DNA of 64,000 nt, from contig NC_092692.1 in the NCBI RefSeq assembly GCF_964275005.1, positions 12,820,764 to 12,884,763 of the forward strand. Direction: 5' to 3'. The notes below the pieces were generated by a model that did no database searches, had not been told where the DNA came from, and was given only the letters and a program-made list of their open reading frames with translations. The position numbers and the translations under genes are program-made. Below are positions 1 to 13,348 of this stretch, in pieces (within the stretch, counting starts at the first letter, position 1; each line of letters opens with the position of its first letter). Source of the stretch: Diadema setosum (taxonomy: Eukaryota > Echinodermata > Echinoidea > Diadematoida > Diadematidae).

Positions 1-1
1 C

Positions 2-175
2 CTTACAATGCAAGGGCGATGAAGCAATCGCCGTGAAGAATACCCCAGGCAGATCCTCACTTTTCATTTTGGTACTTTCGAGATGGGTCAAACCACACAG
101 AAATTTAGACAAGTTTGCTGCTGATGCTGGCTTTGAAGTCCAACCTCTGAGAAATGTCATCGCAATTTTGCGGAT
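2..175 (-). CDS. Exon 9: LRR-type exon cut by the window edge
   Basis: A 58-codon phase-0 exon after acceptor TTCTTCTTCGTCAG. It encodes IRKIAMTFLRGW, then LCGLTHLESTKMKSEDLPG, and ends LHCK. By comparison with exons 7 and 8, which end C-Q at the donor, the exon should end at base 2 with the G of the donor at base 1; the rest of the donor lies outside the window. An alternative donor would be CATT|GTAAGG, in phase 1. No stop codon is reached, so the gene continues to the left. Confidence 0.7.
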   Translation of the reverse strand, partial: MRKIAMTFLRGWTSKPASAANLSKFLCGLTHLESTKMKSEDLPGVFFTAIASSPLHCK

Positions 176-3100
176 CTGACGAAGAAGAAGAAAACGATTA
201 AATATAATGATTTTCAAATTACCCGTGCTACGAGAGAGGAGAGAGGAGCAGAGGGGAAGGGGAAAAAAAAGAACCAAAACAAAACAAAACAACTGATGCA
301 GGAAATTGTTTGAAGCTAAAACATAGTTCTCAGGAGGGCTCAAAATTCATCTCACTGGCCACCATTTGCCATTTGCAATGCACTGCTTGCAATCCGTTGA
401 AGGCTCCAACAAGAAACTTATCTGGCTGACGCGATTCGCCGAGATAATATAGATATCACGTCTGACATCAAAATTTAATTTGCACTAGCATTTTATATTA
501 TCATATCTGAATTGTATTATTCTATTATCAATCATTAATGATGATTTTTTTTTTTTTTAATCAGATGGTCCATGCACATTCTCACACAATACGATGTACC
601 TTACACGATTACAGGCACAGAATTTTCCACTTTGTTTCCTTGTTCCCCCTCTCTTCAATACAGATACTCCGTTCCCAGGCCACCACTATTTTAAGCATAT
701 AGCACGACCGGCGGAGCGTTTTCAAAAGTGTGTGTGGGGGGGGGGGGGGGGCGCTTCCGGGTTTCATGAGCTAACAAGCCCCCCCCCCCAAAAAAAAAAA
801 AAAAAAGGGGGGGGGGGGGAAAGAAGTCTTCAGCTCATCTTTCTTATTCCAGTTCCGTTAAGATGCGGAGTATCTAAATATAGATATGTTAAGGAATAAA
901 ATGACCTTCCCATGGATATCAAAATTTCCCCAGTGTTTATATATTTAAATCTAAAATGAGTATGTGTAAGGTTACTGCTCCGTTGATTAATTTTTTTTCT
1001 TTTTGTTGACGAAAAAGAGTTATTACAGAATTATTTGAATTAGTACAGGTTAGTGAAAGTTATGATTTATTATTTCTCCACGCCCTTTCATTTGTATCCT
1101 GCTCTTTTGCTTTTCGTCACTCGATGTTGTTGTTGTTGTTGTTTTTCTTTCTGTCAATTTATGTATTACAAACATGTAAGTTTTTATAAGAGTTATGTAT
1201 TTTTTAAATTTCACATTGTATTTGTATAACTTCCATGTTCTGGACCCCATGGAAGACCAGCAATGCCATGTTGGCATCGCTGAATATGGGCCATCCAGCC
1301 GTTGTTGTTTTTATACGGAAAATAAAATCAATCAATCAATCAAAAGATTTCATTCTGTTGTCAGTGATGTTTGAAAAAAATATCAATATCATTTTGTACG
1401 GTGTTCAAATCAAACCGACCAACACAATAATTTCTTTAGTTTTGGAATGATATCTAAGATCAAAATGATGACAATAAGAGTGATTAAGATGATTATCGTT
1501 AATGCTTGCACATTATCATTATTCTTACCATTGTAACATTTGAATACAGATATTACTGAGTTTCAGTCTGAATTTCCAATGATGATTGTGAACGTGCATC
1601 ACAAAACCAACAAAAAGTCCCACCCCTTGATTTTACGTGAGGACTCAAAAATGGTGAAATGGGTCAACCAAGTCGATCTTGAGTTTTCTGAAAGAGCTAT
1701 TCTTCTTCTACAGTGTTCTCAAATTTTGGATCATAAGATGTATAAGAAAGTGTTTTCAGCAGTTAAAGGTCTTGTTTGTAGGTCGTTGCTGTTAACTATC
1801 ATATCTGGTATGAAAGGATATCTTGTTTTGTGAATTGACTGTATCACATTACTACGAGTACGATCATCATCCTTGATATAGTGCAGCTTTGTCTAGTAGC
1901 ATTATCGTAGGTGTGTTTCATTCGTAATCAAACCACGTAAGTAAGCCACGTATTGACAATGAAATGTGTATTTACATTTAAAAAAAGTCGAGCTTTACCC
2001 ATCCTAAAAAAGGGTCATAAGTGACGATTGTACGTAGAAAAGTACAAGTTAATAGGTGAAGATAGAATGATACGAACTCACAGGTCTTTTTCAAATATTC
2101 ATTTTGCATAGTCAATGGTGACGCACCTGGCATCGTGATGCTGAGACAGCGGCAGTCGAGTAGAATTCATCGGGCAAGTGGACGCATGTCAGACTGAGGG
2201 TCGAAAGATGTGGCATATTGCACACCCATTGGACAAAATCATTTGACGAGGACTGACTATCTGAATCCACATTAAGCTCGTGAAAAAACAGCGTCAAAGT
2301 CTCAATCTGTGAAAGCAAATCAAGGAAGGAAAGACATATCGAGGAAACGGAAACGAAAACCACATTTTGATCACGAAAAAACAAACAAACCAAGAAATGT
2401 AACTACATAATACTTTGCAACTTAAAACTTCGGGAACCGATTTAGCTTTCTCTCTTTTTCCCTCTCACTCCGAGTTAGCAGTGCAAAACACTTCTCATTT
2501 CTTCAATCAAAGAATTACAAATTACTATTGTTTATAGAGTTCGCCAATAAATTTATCTATCATGTGTGTTGTGCCTGTGTGTGTGGGTGTGGGCATGTGT
2601 ACCTGTTTTCATTCAATTTTCATTGCGTAATATCCTCCCGTTTTTAGTTGTTGATTTTTTCTTCATTTGAGTGGAACGTAGAGGACTGTCATAGTACTTA
2701 ATTGTGAAAAGAAGGAACATGCGACTTTTTTTTTCCTGAAATACACCCCTGTTTACAAAATACTTTCGACATATTGCTACCACATCGCCTTACCCTCTTT
2801 TACATAGGTTACCTATATATCATTTTTTTTTTTTAATCGGGGGGGGGGGGGGGGGGCTCTAGAGGGCATGGTGTTCATTTGTATATTCGACCACACTAAC
2901 GATAATTCTTGCCAAAGGTGATGAAAATTTGACCAAGCATTTAAAGAAAAAAAAAGTGAAAACTGGGGCACAACTTGGTCCTGGCCCCAACTTGTCCAAG
3001 GGGGCAACCCCTGAATCTGGCCTGAACAAACTTGAAAGTACACTCCGTAATGTATAAACTCAGAGATTTTATTAAAGATTTTGAAATTTGAAGGTTGTTC

Positions 3101-6100
3101 CGTTGGGGGGGGGGGGGGCAGAATGGTGCCTATTTGATATTCTATCCAGATGATAAGGCTGACTGCCACCCCTGATCACTGCCCCTCCCCCGCAAAAAAA
3201 AAAGAAAAAAAAAGAGGTTCTGTCAAGAACAAACTTAAAAGAAAGTATACAGTCAACAATCCACTTTCTCGTAGCAGCACTAAAAAATAATCACTTCTGG
3301 CTCTGGAGAAGAAGATCTGTAAAGATTACTTGCTCTGGAGGTCCCTCTCCCCCACTTGTGGGTACTGCGTCCCCAGGGTCCTTCGAGTGGGACATTGTTT
3401 CCCAATTATATATTCTGTCAGCTTAATATCAACGATGATGCCTGCCCAACCCTGGGGCTCCAAGTGTGGGTGTGACGCTCATTTAAACGAACTAAAATCC
3501 TATTACCCTATAAAGGAATGCCATCTGCCAACCTTGGCATATTTGTCGTCAAAATTGAACGTTTGCACACATCATATTGTGCATTACAACTTAAATTGTA
3601 TCCTAGGTCTAAAATTCCATAGAAAACCAACACAGCATTTTTGTTGGTATCTAATGGTGTCTACTAGCGTCTATTGGTAATCTGTTGGTTTCTGTTGGTA
3701 ATGTTGGGACCGACAGAAAAACTCAACAGAAGCAAATAGAATTCCGTTAGAACAAATTGCATCCATCAGATCCCAACAAAACCAACAGAAGCAAACAGAC
3801 ATGAAATCCTCTTGGTCCTATTGATTTCTACTAGATTTCTACTGGAACACTTGAAACCATGGATTCTAGACAGTTGGGTTTTAATTTCTTTTGGTTTCTA
3901 CAGTTTTTCTTTTTATTGATTCTGTTGGTTCTTATTGGTTTCTGTTGGTTTGTGTATGGGTCATTGATATTCATCTAAAATTTGAATACCATTGGAAGAA
4001 GAAAATAAAAACACCTTTAGTATTTATGCCAGAATTAAACTTTGACTTTTATTAGATATTGTACTACACATTATTGCTATGTTTTACATAATTTTAACGT
4101 ATGTTATCAAGTAATGTCTTTATATTTTAATAATAAATGTATGATGAAGATAGTAACCACTTCTAAAATATCTACAACTATTCGGTTATATAAAGTCTAT
4201 ATAGTACTAGATATTCGATATGGGTCAGTAGAAATAGGTTACTATAGGTGTGGCATGTGTAATGTAGAAGTCGATAGGTTTATGTTTATGTAATGGTAAT
4301 GCATGTATGAATTCAAATAATTTGTATCGGTCCCAATAGTCTTCAACAGATATTTCAATTGATGACTATTGGTTGCATATTATTGTATTGGAATAAAAAT
4401 CCTATTGGATTTGAATTAGACCAACAAGAATCGTTGTTGGGTCTTTCTCTGCATAGACTTGAATCTGCTCCTCTTGGAGGTGGAGTTTATGTCATTCTGC
4501 CATTCTATGAAAGCCTTGTTCTTTTTGGCAAGCAGCTCATCGATAACAGTATTGTTTTCATCAAACAATTCCTTGTGGTGCCGCTTCTTGGGGCCAAGCT
4601 CTAGCTTGGCAGCGTCTGTCAACACTGCTCTGAAATGGTTCCACTTCTGCATTGGGTCTCCAGTCAATGGTTCAGTGGAAGACAGCTTCTCATTAAGCCT
4701 GGATTGGAACTTCTGCAGGACGAAAGGATGTCTGAGTCGGGCTGTGTTGAAGACAGTAAGAACAAGCTTTAGTCGTCTATAGTGAAGTGGAGCAATGCGC
4801 AAGTTCAGAGTGGTGCGGACAAGCCTGTGATCTGTCCAGCATTCAGCTCCTGGCATTACCCTGGCAACAGCATTGACGTCCCGGAGATCTCCCTGTCGAA
4901 CAATGATATAGTCCATTAGGTGTCATTGTTTGGATCTGGGATGCATCCATGCAGGTATATAGTCTTATACTTGTTCGCCAGTCTAAACACTGTATTCGTA
5001 ATGACGAGGTCAAACTTGGTGCACCTACTCAACAGGAGGGGCCGTTGCTGTTCACCTTGCCAACACCGTGTCTGCCGAGAACCCCGTCCTATCGACCATG
5101 GTCGCTGCCTGCTATACTCGAGCGTTGAAGTCTCCTAGCAGGATAATTTTAATAGTGGCTGGGATTGTACTGGCATGAAACTGAGGTCGGCGTAGAACTC
5201 TTCGATTGCTTCCTCTGAGCTTGTTAATATCGGTGCATATGCACGTAATGATTGCTGCACTTCGTTTGTGGCGTAACGTCATGAGTCGTTCATTGATACC
5301 AGTGGGTAGGTCTGAAATTGTATCTCAGCAGACTGGTACGTCTTTATAGCCAAGCCAACTCCGTGGATCCTGTCTTCTTTTTGGGCTTTGCCTTTCCAGT
5401 AAAAAAAAAAAGTGTAGCCAATGGCGAGTTCTGTGAGTGAGCCTTCCTTTGTAATCCTAGTCTCGATGAGGGCTGCAACATCAATGTTGTAGCGTGACAA
5501 CTCTTTGGCAACCAGAGCTGTTCTCCGTTGCGGCCTAATTACTGCATCGTCTCTGTCCAAGACGGTACGGACGTTCCATGCTCCTAAAAGCAGCGTTCTT
5601 TTTCTTTTCTTGATTTCGACCGCAGAGTTGGATCATCTTGTTAGTACCGCGTGGTAAACTGACCATATGTGGTAGGGCAGGCAATGTTTAGGCCACCTTT
5701 TCTATATAGGCCCCTCCCTTACTAATAGGATGAGCAGTGCTATCCTAAAGAGGGATGCTCAGTCGCCCTGGATGCTGCCGAACTCAGCTGCTGCCATGGG
5801 TAGGCCTACATAAAAGACAGACCACTTGTCCAGAACCGCCTACGTGTGGGATTGCGCCACTGGAACTGCCAGTGGTCACCTCCACCCGTTGCTTCACCAC
5901 TCCTCCACCGCCGTAGGACTTTTACAGAGGGTGGGTAACGAGGGAAATAGAGAGCACAACGTAACCTGTGGGTGAATGGATGGAGAACTGTTGCGCTGGA
6001 GTAAACCCACTCTCTCGACCTCAGAAGTCAGGTGCCAGTGGCACGAATATTATCACTACGTCTGGGCGCTTCGTTGGCTGCAGTGGATGGCCAGGTCTTC

Positions 6101-9100
6101 TCTCGTGCTCTGACATGCCCTTCGCACTCCACAGTGCTTTTGCTGAGTCGCCTTCACAGCGGTTGAAACATAAGATTTCTTCCGCCTGGTCCGCCTAAAC
6201 AGACTTGATTAATTGGTCCGGTTGAGCAAAGTCCCTATATGTGGGTGGCCTGCCAAAGCTATCGAGGTCCACCTGCCCGGATTTTGAAGTCAGAGATTTC
6301 CTTCTCCTGAGGCAGATTTACATCTAAGATGTTCAGGGTTGAGGGTTCCACCAGCCCGAAGTGGCATGTTTGTTTTGTTTTTGTTTTGTTTTGTTTTGTT
6401 TGTTTGTTTGTTTGTTTTTTGCCGGGGTTGCCTTCCCTACAGATCTGCCATGTTTATCCGTGGTAGGGGCGCCTCATACAGGCACCTGGTCGGTAGGCCT
6501 ATTCACCAGAAAGGAAGTTGATGTTTTGGGACTAGGTCCCATGTATTGCTACTACTCATGGTGCTGGATTTTGGGAGACCAGTCTAGGACGCACGAGGAC
6601 CATCTAGTCAAGGTACTACTCCTCCAGTGATCCTAATTAACCCCAACAAGGAAATTTCTATTGGTATTCTATTGTGGCAAAATAAACCATTTTCCCTATC
6701 GAAACCAACAGGCTTGTTTGTCTTGAAGAGCCAATAGTCTATTGGAATTTCGACCTGGGATAATTATTATGGTTGATAAATGAAAGCGATCAACCTGATC
6801 CAGCCAGGAGGCATGCAGTATAAATGATTGTGAAAACAGAGCGACAAACGAGAGTTAAATGACATCAAACTGAGGACGATTTGGAAAAAAAAAATACTTA
6901 ACAGGAAAGTCGTATGTGTCCAGTGAGTAGGCCCTACCCATTTTTACTCCAAACAAAGGAACACAGAGACTTTCACAATTATTAAGGATGCATTGACGTA
7001 CCTGACAGGATTTCACGTTGGCGGCAGTTGTTGAAAGGAAATCACGGGACAAGTAGGGACATTTCAAAGTGAAATTCGACAGATGGGGCATGACACACAC
7101 CCATTTGGCCAAGTATTGTCCCGTCGAGGATCGTGAAGAATCGTCCCATAAATAATCGTCATCCCAGCTTTCAAAACTTAACTCCAGATATTTAATCTGT
7201 GGAATAATGATAAAGTCCAAAATAGACTAAAAGGAACAAACAAGAAGAAACTAAATAACGTAGATCTGAATGAAATGTTCCATTAATTCTGGCGTTACGT
7301 TTGCTGAAAGGTTTTCTTGTGCTTACGCCAAGTATGGGGACGACACTCGATGTGCAGCGGCTGACGGAGCATGGCGCTGTAGTTCCAAAATGGGAAGAAC
7401 CAGAAAGTTGCGTAATTATTACAAGGTCAGAGATTATCCGGTCGCTCGCACACCATAGACTAGTAAGGTCGTAACATTAAATTCTGAGATTACTGATATT
7501 CTAAGATTCTGAGATGTAGGGCGGATAAAACACCAAATTTGGAGAGATTATCTCTCATGACTAACTCATTGATATTAGAGTAGGAGTCCTCTTGATTTCG
7601 CAAAGAGCCAAAATTCGCTAAGACCAGGCGTCCACTAGGGCGCGGACAAGAAGCGGAAAGCTAATTTAGTAATTCCGCACACATTCGGCAACTTCTCCGC
7701 ACGTTCTTGTCCGTTCACTGTCCTCAACATGTCCGGGCGTTTCCGCACCTTCGGGAGAGAGAAAATTTCAGCATCCAAATTTTGATCGAGACAGGAAGGA
7801 GTCAACACGTTCCGCGAGCGAAAGGATTTCGAAAGTAAAAAAAAAAGTAAATGCGGCATCATACCAATGAAACGCAAAAAGACCATGAAGGTGCCTATGC
7901 TAGCCCCACAGCCAAACCTCTCTTCCACTGATGAGGAACAGGTAAATATCAGCATTTTCCAGTCCCAAATGAAGAAAGCAAAGCAGAGGGCAGTGGATAT
8001 TTTACCAACAGTAACTAGGAAAAAGAGGAAGCAGCACTCTCCGCTCCGAGTAAACTTTGTTTTTTGTTTTTTATTTCGTTCTTTTCAGAAATCATTTTCA
8101 TTTGAGGGATTTTTAATAGTTGCCATTACATCTTTTTAAAATATAGTACATCGTTTTATTCGTTTCAAATTTGACCGCCTATAAACTCAAAACCCACAAA
8201 GTAGGTCAATTTTTTTTTTTTTTAAATATACTATGTTACAGCACTATATTCTAAGCTTGAAAAATTATTTAACTTGTTTGAAAATGACCATCCTCGCTCA
8301 TTCAAAGGGGATCGGGACCAGTGCTATCTGAGCATCTCTCACAGCTGGCATTTGAAGCAATAAGGCAAAGTGAATTTCGGCCGGTGTGACCTCCATGACG
8401 GCTAATAGTCAAATGAGAAAAATCGAAAGTCGGCTCCCAATTTATAACCTTGCCCTATTTCCTTATACTGTTACTTATGTTGTCGGCAAGTCATCCTGAT
8501 TGTCCTCGTTCATGATTAGATGTGTCCGCGATGTCCGGCTACGATTGGCATATTCCGGGGTATTTGGCGCCCTTCCTGCTGTCCTGAGTGATTCCTAGGA
8601 CACTCCTAGGAATGTCTGCAGTCAATCCGCAGAGATTCCTAGGAATGTCCCAGGAGAAGCCGATTCGCACACTTTTTCCGCGTCTGACGCGAACAGGATG
8701 CCGAAATGACAGAATTTGATTCCGAAACCCTTCCTACAGGCTAGGCTTGTCTGCGCCCTATATAGTGGACGTCAGCCCAAAGCAAAATTCGAGCGATCCT
8801 TCACAATGAATTGAATGCAATTGCAAATCGAGAAAGTTTCACGCCGCGAAAATGGTCGTTGGCTCTCATTAATTTCGTGAAAGCTTCACTGTACTTAACG
8901 CTGTACGTATTTTGGTATCTTAGGAAGTATATATAGTAAAAAAAAAAAAAAGAGCTTCAGATTTGTTGTAAATTTTTTCAATTTTTCATGGAAATGAAAC
9001 ATGACCCCAATCTTGAATTCCATGATCAGAAACATGGAGATGACTGAATTCATTACCGCTTTTAGGTGGGTTTGAAAATAGAAAATGCTGTTAGGGTGCC

Positions 9101-12100
9101 ACGGTGTGACGTATGTAGGCCTACTTCACTCGTACTCTCAGTTCTTAGTATTAGTATTTATACGTATGGGGCTGCGGAACGTTTTATGTGTGTGTGTGGG
9201 GGGGGGGGGCGACTTCGGACCGTTGACGGGGGAGGGTGAGGGGAGGGGTGTTCAAGGGTCAGTGATCTTCCGCCCCCCCCCCCCCCCCCAGTTACAAAAC
9301 GTTACCAAGCCCCTTTGGTAACTCTAAACAGGGAAAGTACGTCACATTGCAATTTATTCATCGCACATTTTGTACAGTGGCTGCACAATTACATGAAGTA
9401 TGAAAGAGCTATGCCTTATCTAAATCTCATAAACCCGCAACATACCATGAAATTGCATCTGATTGTGCATCTGTATTTCTTAGTTTTATTACAGTCAAAT
9501 ATCTTATAGAACAGTTGTGTGAGTATGATTATTACGATGATACAACCTCCTCGACGACCCCTTGCTGTCACCGAACATATCGGTGTTACTGAACTTTTGT
9601 GGAAGATCTTACCTGACAGGTTGAAGACTCTCTTCCTAGGATCTTGTAGAAGTCCATGTCAAATCGTGAGTGACATATCGATACTTTGCGCAGCACAAGG
9701 CTGGAAGACATTCCCTCGGCTAAGTCACGCGACAGAGTTCTTCCACACGTCACTTTGTGTAACTTTAATGATCGCTGTAATGGGAACAAACGTGGATTGA
9801 TAGTAAAGGAAAAAAAAACACAAGACGTGATACATTCAGTTCATACCTTCATTGACGCCTTGCAGGAAGAAATAAAGATAAAGAAGCCTTAGCCGTTTTG
9901 TATTACCTTTTTGTTAGGAGAGCTGACGTACTCAGACATGACTTCATTGTTTTCTATACATGGCTTCGTAAATGCTGATATAATATAGATATTGTACAAA
10001 ATACAAAGGATTACGTCTCATCTCGAGACACAGTTTACTCAGTATGATCACAATAAACTTTGAACATAATACCAGACTAGTACCATTTTGACAACTGTAA
10101 CATATTTCGCTTCTCTCCTAGTGACACACAGTTGTTCTGTCATGACATACTATTTCTGGTCCAGTCAGCGCTTTTTAAGCTCGTGAAAACGTGTTTTACA
10201 CAATGAATACCGTACACAATGAATACCAAAAAAAAAAAAAAAAAAAAAAAAGAGGAGGAAGGGATTTAATCTCACAAATGCATAACAAAGTATTTTCTAA
10301 TCAGACATTCAACCTCTATACGAATCTGCATCCACAAAAAGCTTTCACATTCCGTCAACAGTGATCAAGCAGAGAAGCTATGGAAGTCGTCAATTACTGT
10401 CTGTGAATGACTTTTGAAATCGATATGAACGCTAATATATCACTCACCACTTGCTTACAGTGCACCATGTACACAACTCCTGACAGTGTATGTTCTGATC
10501 TGTGTATTAATAGTGAGTATTCTTGCCATCGTTCTCCCACTACCTTGGTAGCATCCGCAGTATGACATTCAAACGCAACGTCGATGCAGAATTCCTGGTT
10601 AGCATACTTTATCAAGTCGTCGATGATATCAAGGCCAAGCTCATCCCCAAATGCCGAGGTGAAGTACAGCAGGTAGCGGAACTCTTCATGTCGACGAAAA
10701 ACCTCGTATTTCAGCTGGTCATACTTTGCCCGTTCATTAGCAAATAGATTCTCCATGTATACCCCTGCAATATATTCTTGGAACAATTTGTGCGGGAATG
10801 AAAGCGTTGACGCAACTAAAGATGGAATGTTGACATTGCGTCGACGTTCCATATCCATGATATCTCTCTCTATAGTCAAAATCCCAACTCTACAGCATAT
10901 TTTCATGGCGTCGTGACATTTTTTGAATTCTTCTTCAGGAAACGAAAGCTTCTTTTCTAATAAACCGACTAGTGCTATCTCACTTATGTCTTGAATTGCC
11001 CTGTCAACTTCCCTCAAACATTCTTGAACGTCTTGTAGATTATCACACACTTTTGATGCGTAATGTTCTTTCAGGAATGAGATCATATCTCCAAAAATCT
11101 TGGAGAAAGTTTGCAATTTTCGCAGCCTCTCTCGCCTTTCCTCACTTACATCTTTCCACATGAGGCAAAGCATTGCGCAATAGATAGGAAACGGGGCCAT
11201 ATACGACCGGATGACATCATTTTCTACCATGAATCTGATCAGGTCTCCTGCAAGGGCATCCTTCTCCTTAATTCGAAAATATTTCAGGATGTATGCTGTC
11301 AAATTCTTCTGGTTGAATCCTTCTACTATGATAAAAGTGTAAGCTTCGGCAAGACTCTTATCCATCGTAAAGTCGCTTATTCTCCATGGTCGTGTGGTCA
11401 CTATCACCTTGCATAACTTATATTTCTGTAATCCTACAATACCGATGACGTCATTGTTGTTTGTGTCATTTAGTTTTTCGTTAAACTCGTCGAACCCATC
11501 AAACACAAGGAGAACTTTACTTGGATTTCTTGAGATGTAGTCGTCTATCTGGTTTGCTGATGCTACATTTGATTCAGAGAGATGCGTCTTTACAATATCA
11601 CCTATACTTCTGCCGTCTGAGACATTTCGGAGAGGAATTAGGAGCACCATGTCCATATCCTGGAGAATCCTTCCCTGACACCAGTCCCAGGCAATCTTAG
11701 CGCAAAGCGTTGTTTTGCCGACACCTCCCTCACCCTGGACTAGAAAACGCTTCGAAAGGCTTTCCTCTTTACACATGGTCAAAAGTTCTTTGTAAGTTAT
11801 TGGTCTTTTATGCATGCCAATTTGTTCTGTGAGACTCAAATTTGTGTAAATTTCATCCAAGTCTGCAATTTCAAAAGGGTTGAGTTGATGTATTTGGACT
11901 CTTCTGCGTGAAAAGCGGTAAAACTCCATCAGCTCTTCTTTACATTGCTGTACCTGTTCCCATTTCAGCGACGATCCTTGCCAACCTGCTTGCAGTGAAG
12001 CAAAACAGACCATGAGACGGAATCATTACTTATGTGTATATTCATCTATAAATGTATATATTTACACGTACGTTGTCCGAGAGCCATTGTATTGCCACAA

Positions 12101-13303
12101 GACTGCACGTTCTCATATTCCACTAAATTATTCATAAAAGTGAATTAAACGAGGACGTCCTTAGAAACAGTATTGCATACATAGATCCAGTGGATTACAT
12201 TCCTGCTGAGGATTCCTACGAAGCATTCGCTTTTAAAAGAACAACGCATCTGGAACAACGCATCTGTTTTCGAACAGACTCAACTCAGATGTAGGAGACT
12301 TGCCGCCGGGAGCATTCAGTGTATCTATTTCAATTTAGCAAACGTCCCCTTTGATTCTTTACGTGTTTTGTAAATCAGCGTGTAAGCCTTGAATACGTTT
12401 ATTCAAGATAAGGTGAAACATTATTTTATTCAAGATAAGGTGAAACATTTATTCAAGATAAGGTGAAACACACAACCATCCTTTTCGCAAACCCCGATTA
12501 CCATCCCCCCCCCAAAAAAAAAAAAAATAGAAATGAGAAAGACATTGAAAAAAAAATAGTCTACAATTTAGTGAATAAGTAATCATCCTTTGGCGGGATT
12601 ACCATTTACCATAATGATGATAGCTGTGGGTATATAGTACTGTAAACAGGATGACAGAGCTGTTTCAAACAGAGATTGAAAATATCAAAATTTCTCATAC
12701 TTAAAAGCAATTCTGTTTCCATGTTTATAGATGACTCTGTTTCGTGCTGGCTCCGCCAACAGGGATTCCAGTCACATCCTGTAAGATAGTAGGATCAAAA
12801 ACAATAAGTGCATAAACATAATGAGCATCATTCTAATGTGCACTTACAACAACAAAAGGTCACTCCCCCACATCAAGAAGGAACCTCCCCCATTCAAAAT
12901 GATACAACTTTTTAATGAAAAGATCTTTGCAAATAATGTGATTTATTTGCACACCATTCGTCTTTAGTGTGCGATTTTTCATGTGTTGCAGCTATCGGAA
13001 TACCCCTATAATACCACATTGTTTTTGCCCAAAACTTTCTGATTGGGGTTACTTTTTTGTGTGCATAACTGTAAAAAGCTAATTTTGAGAAAAACTGATG
13101 TGTTTGTGTAGTTCAATTAAATTAAAATCATGGTTTTGTCTACTCTTGTCGGTAATAGGCACTTTCAGTCGAAATTGCTGAGTATCCATGAATGCACTAT
13201 CGTAACATAATGTTTGACATATTGCTTACATGTTGTGTTTTAGTTTATATTATGATGAAAATACTTTATGGATACATGTTATGCATGTATATCCATATAT
13301 ATG

Positions 13304-13348
<45 letters not shown>

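Noticed and set aside
594-899. 101-codon plus-strand frame
   Set aside because: Runs through G, C and A homopolymers; composition is not protein-like and there is no splice or family support.
7867-8139. Lysine-rich frame inside the 7.6-kb element
   Set aside because: Considered as a DNA-binding partner protein of a Harbinger-type element; no domain motif could be seen.
12720-12785. Acceptor-like site (ATCTTACAG) and short frame between TM and NACHT exons
   Set aside because: Stops within about 17 codons in one frame, and in the phase-compatible frame has no donor or recognisable domain.
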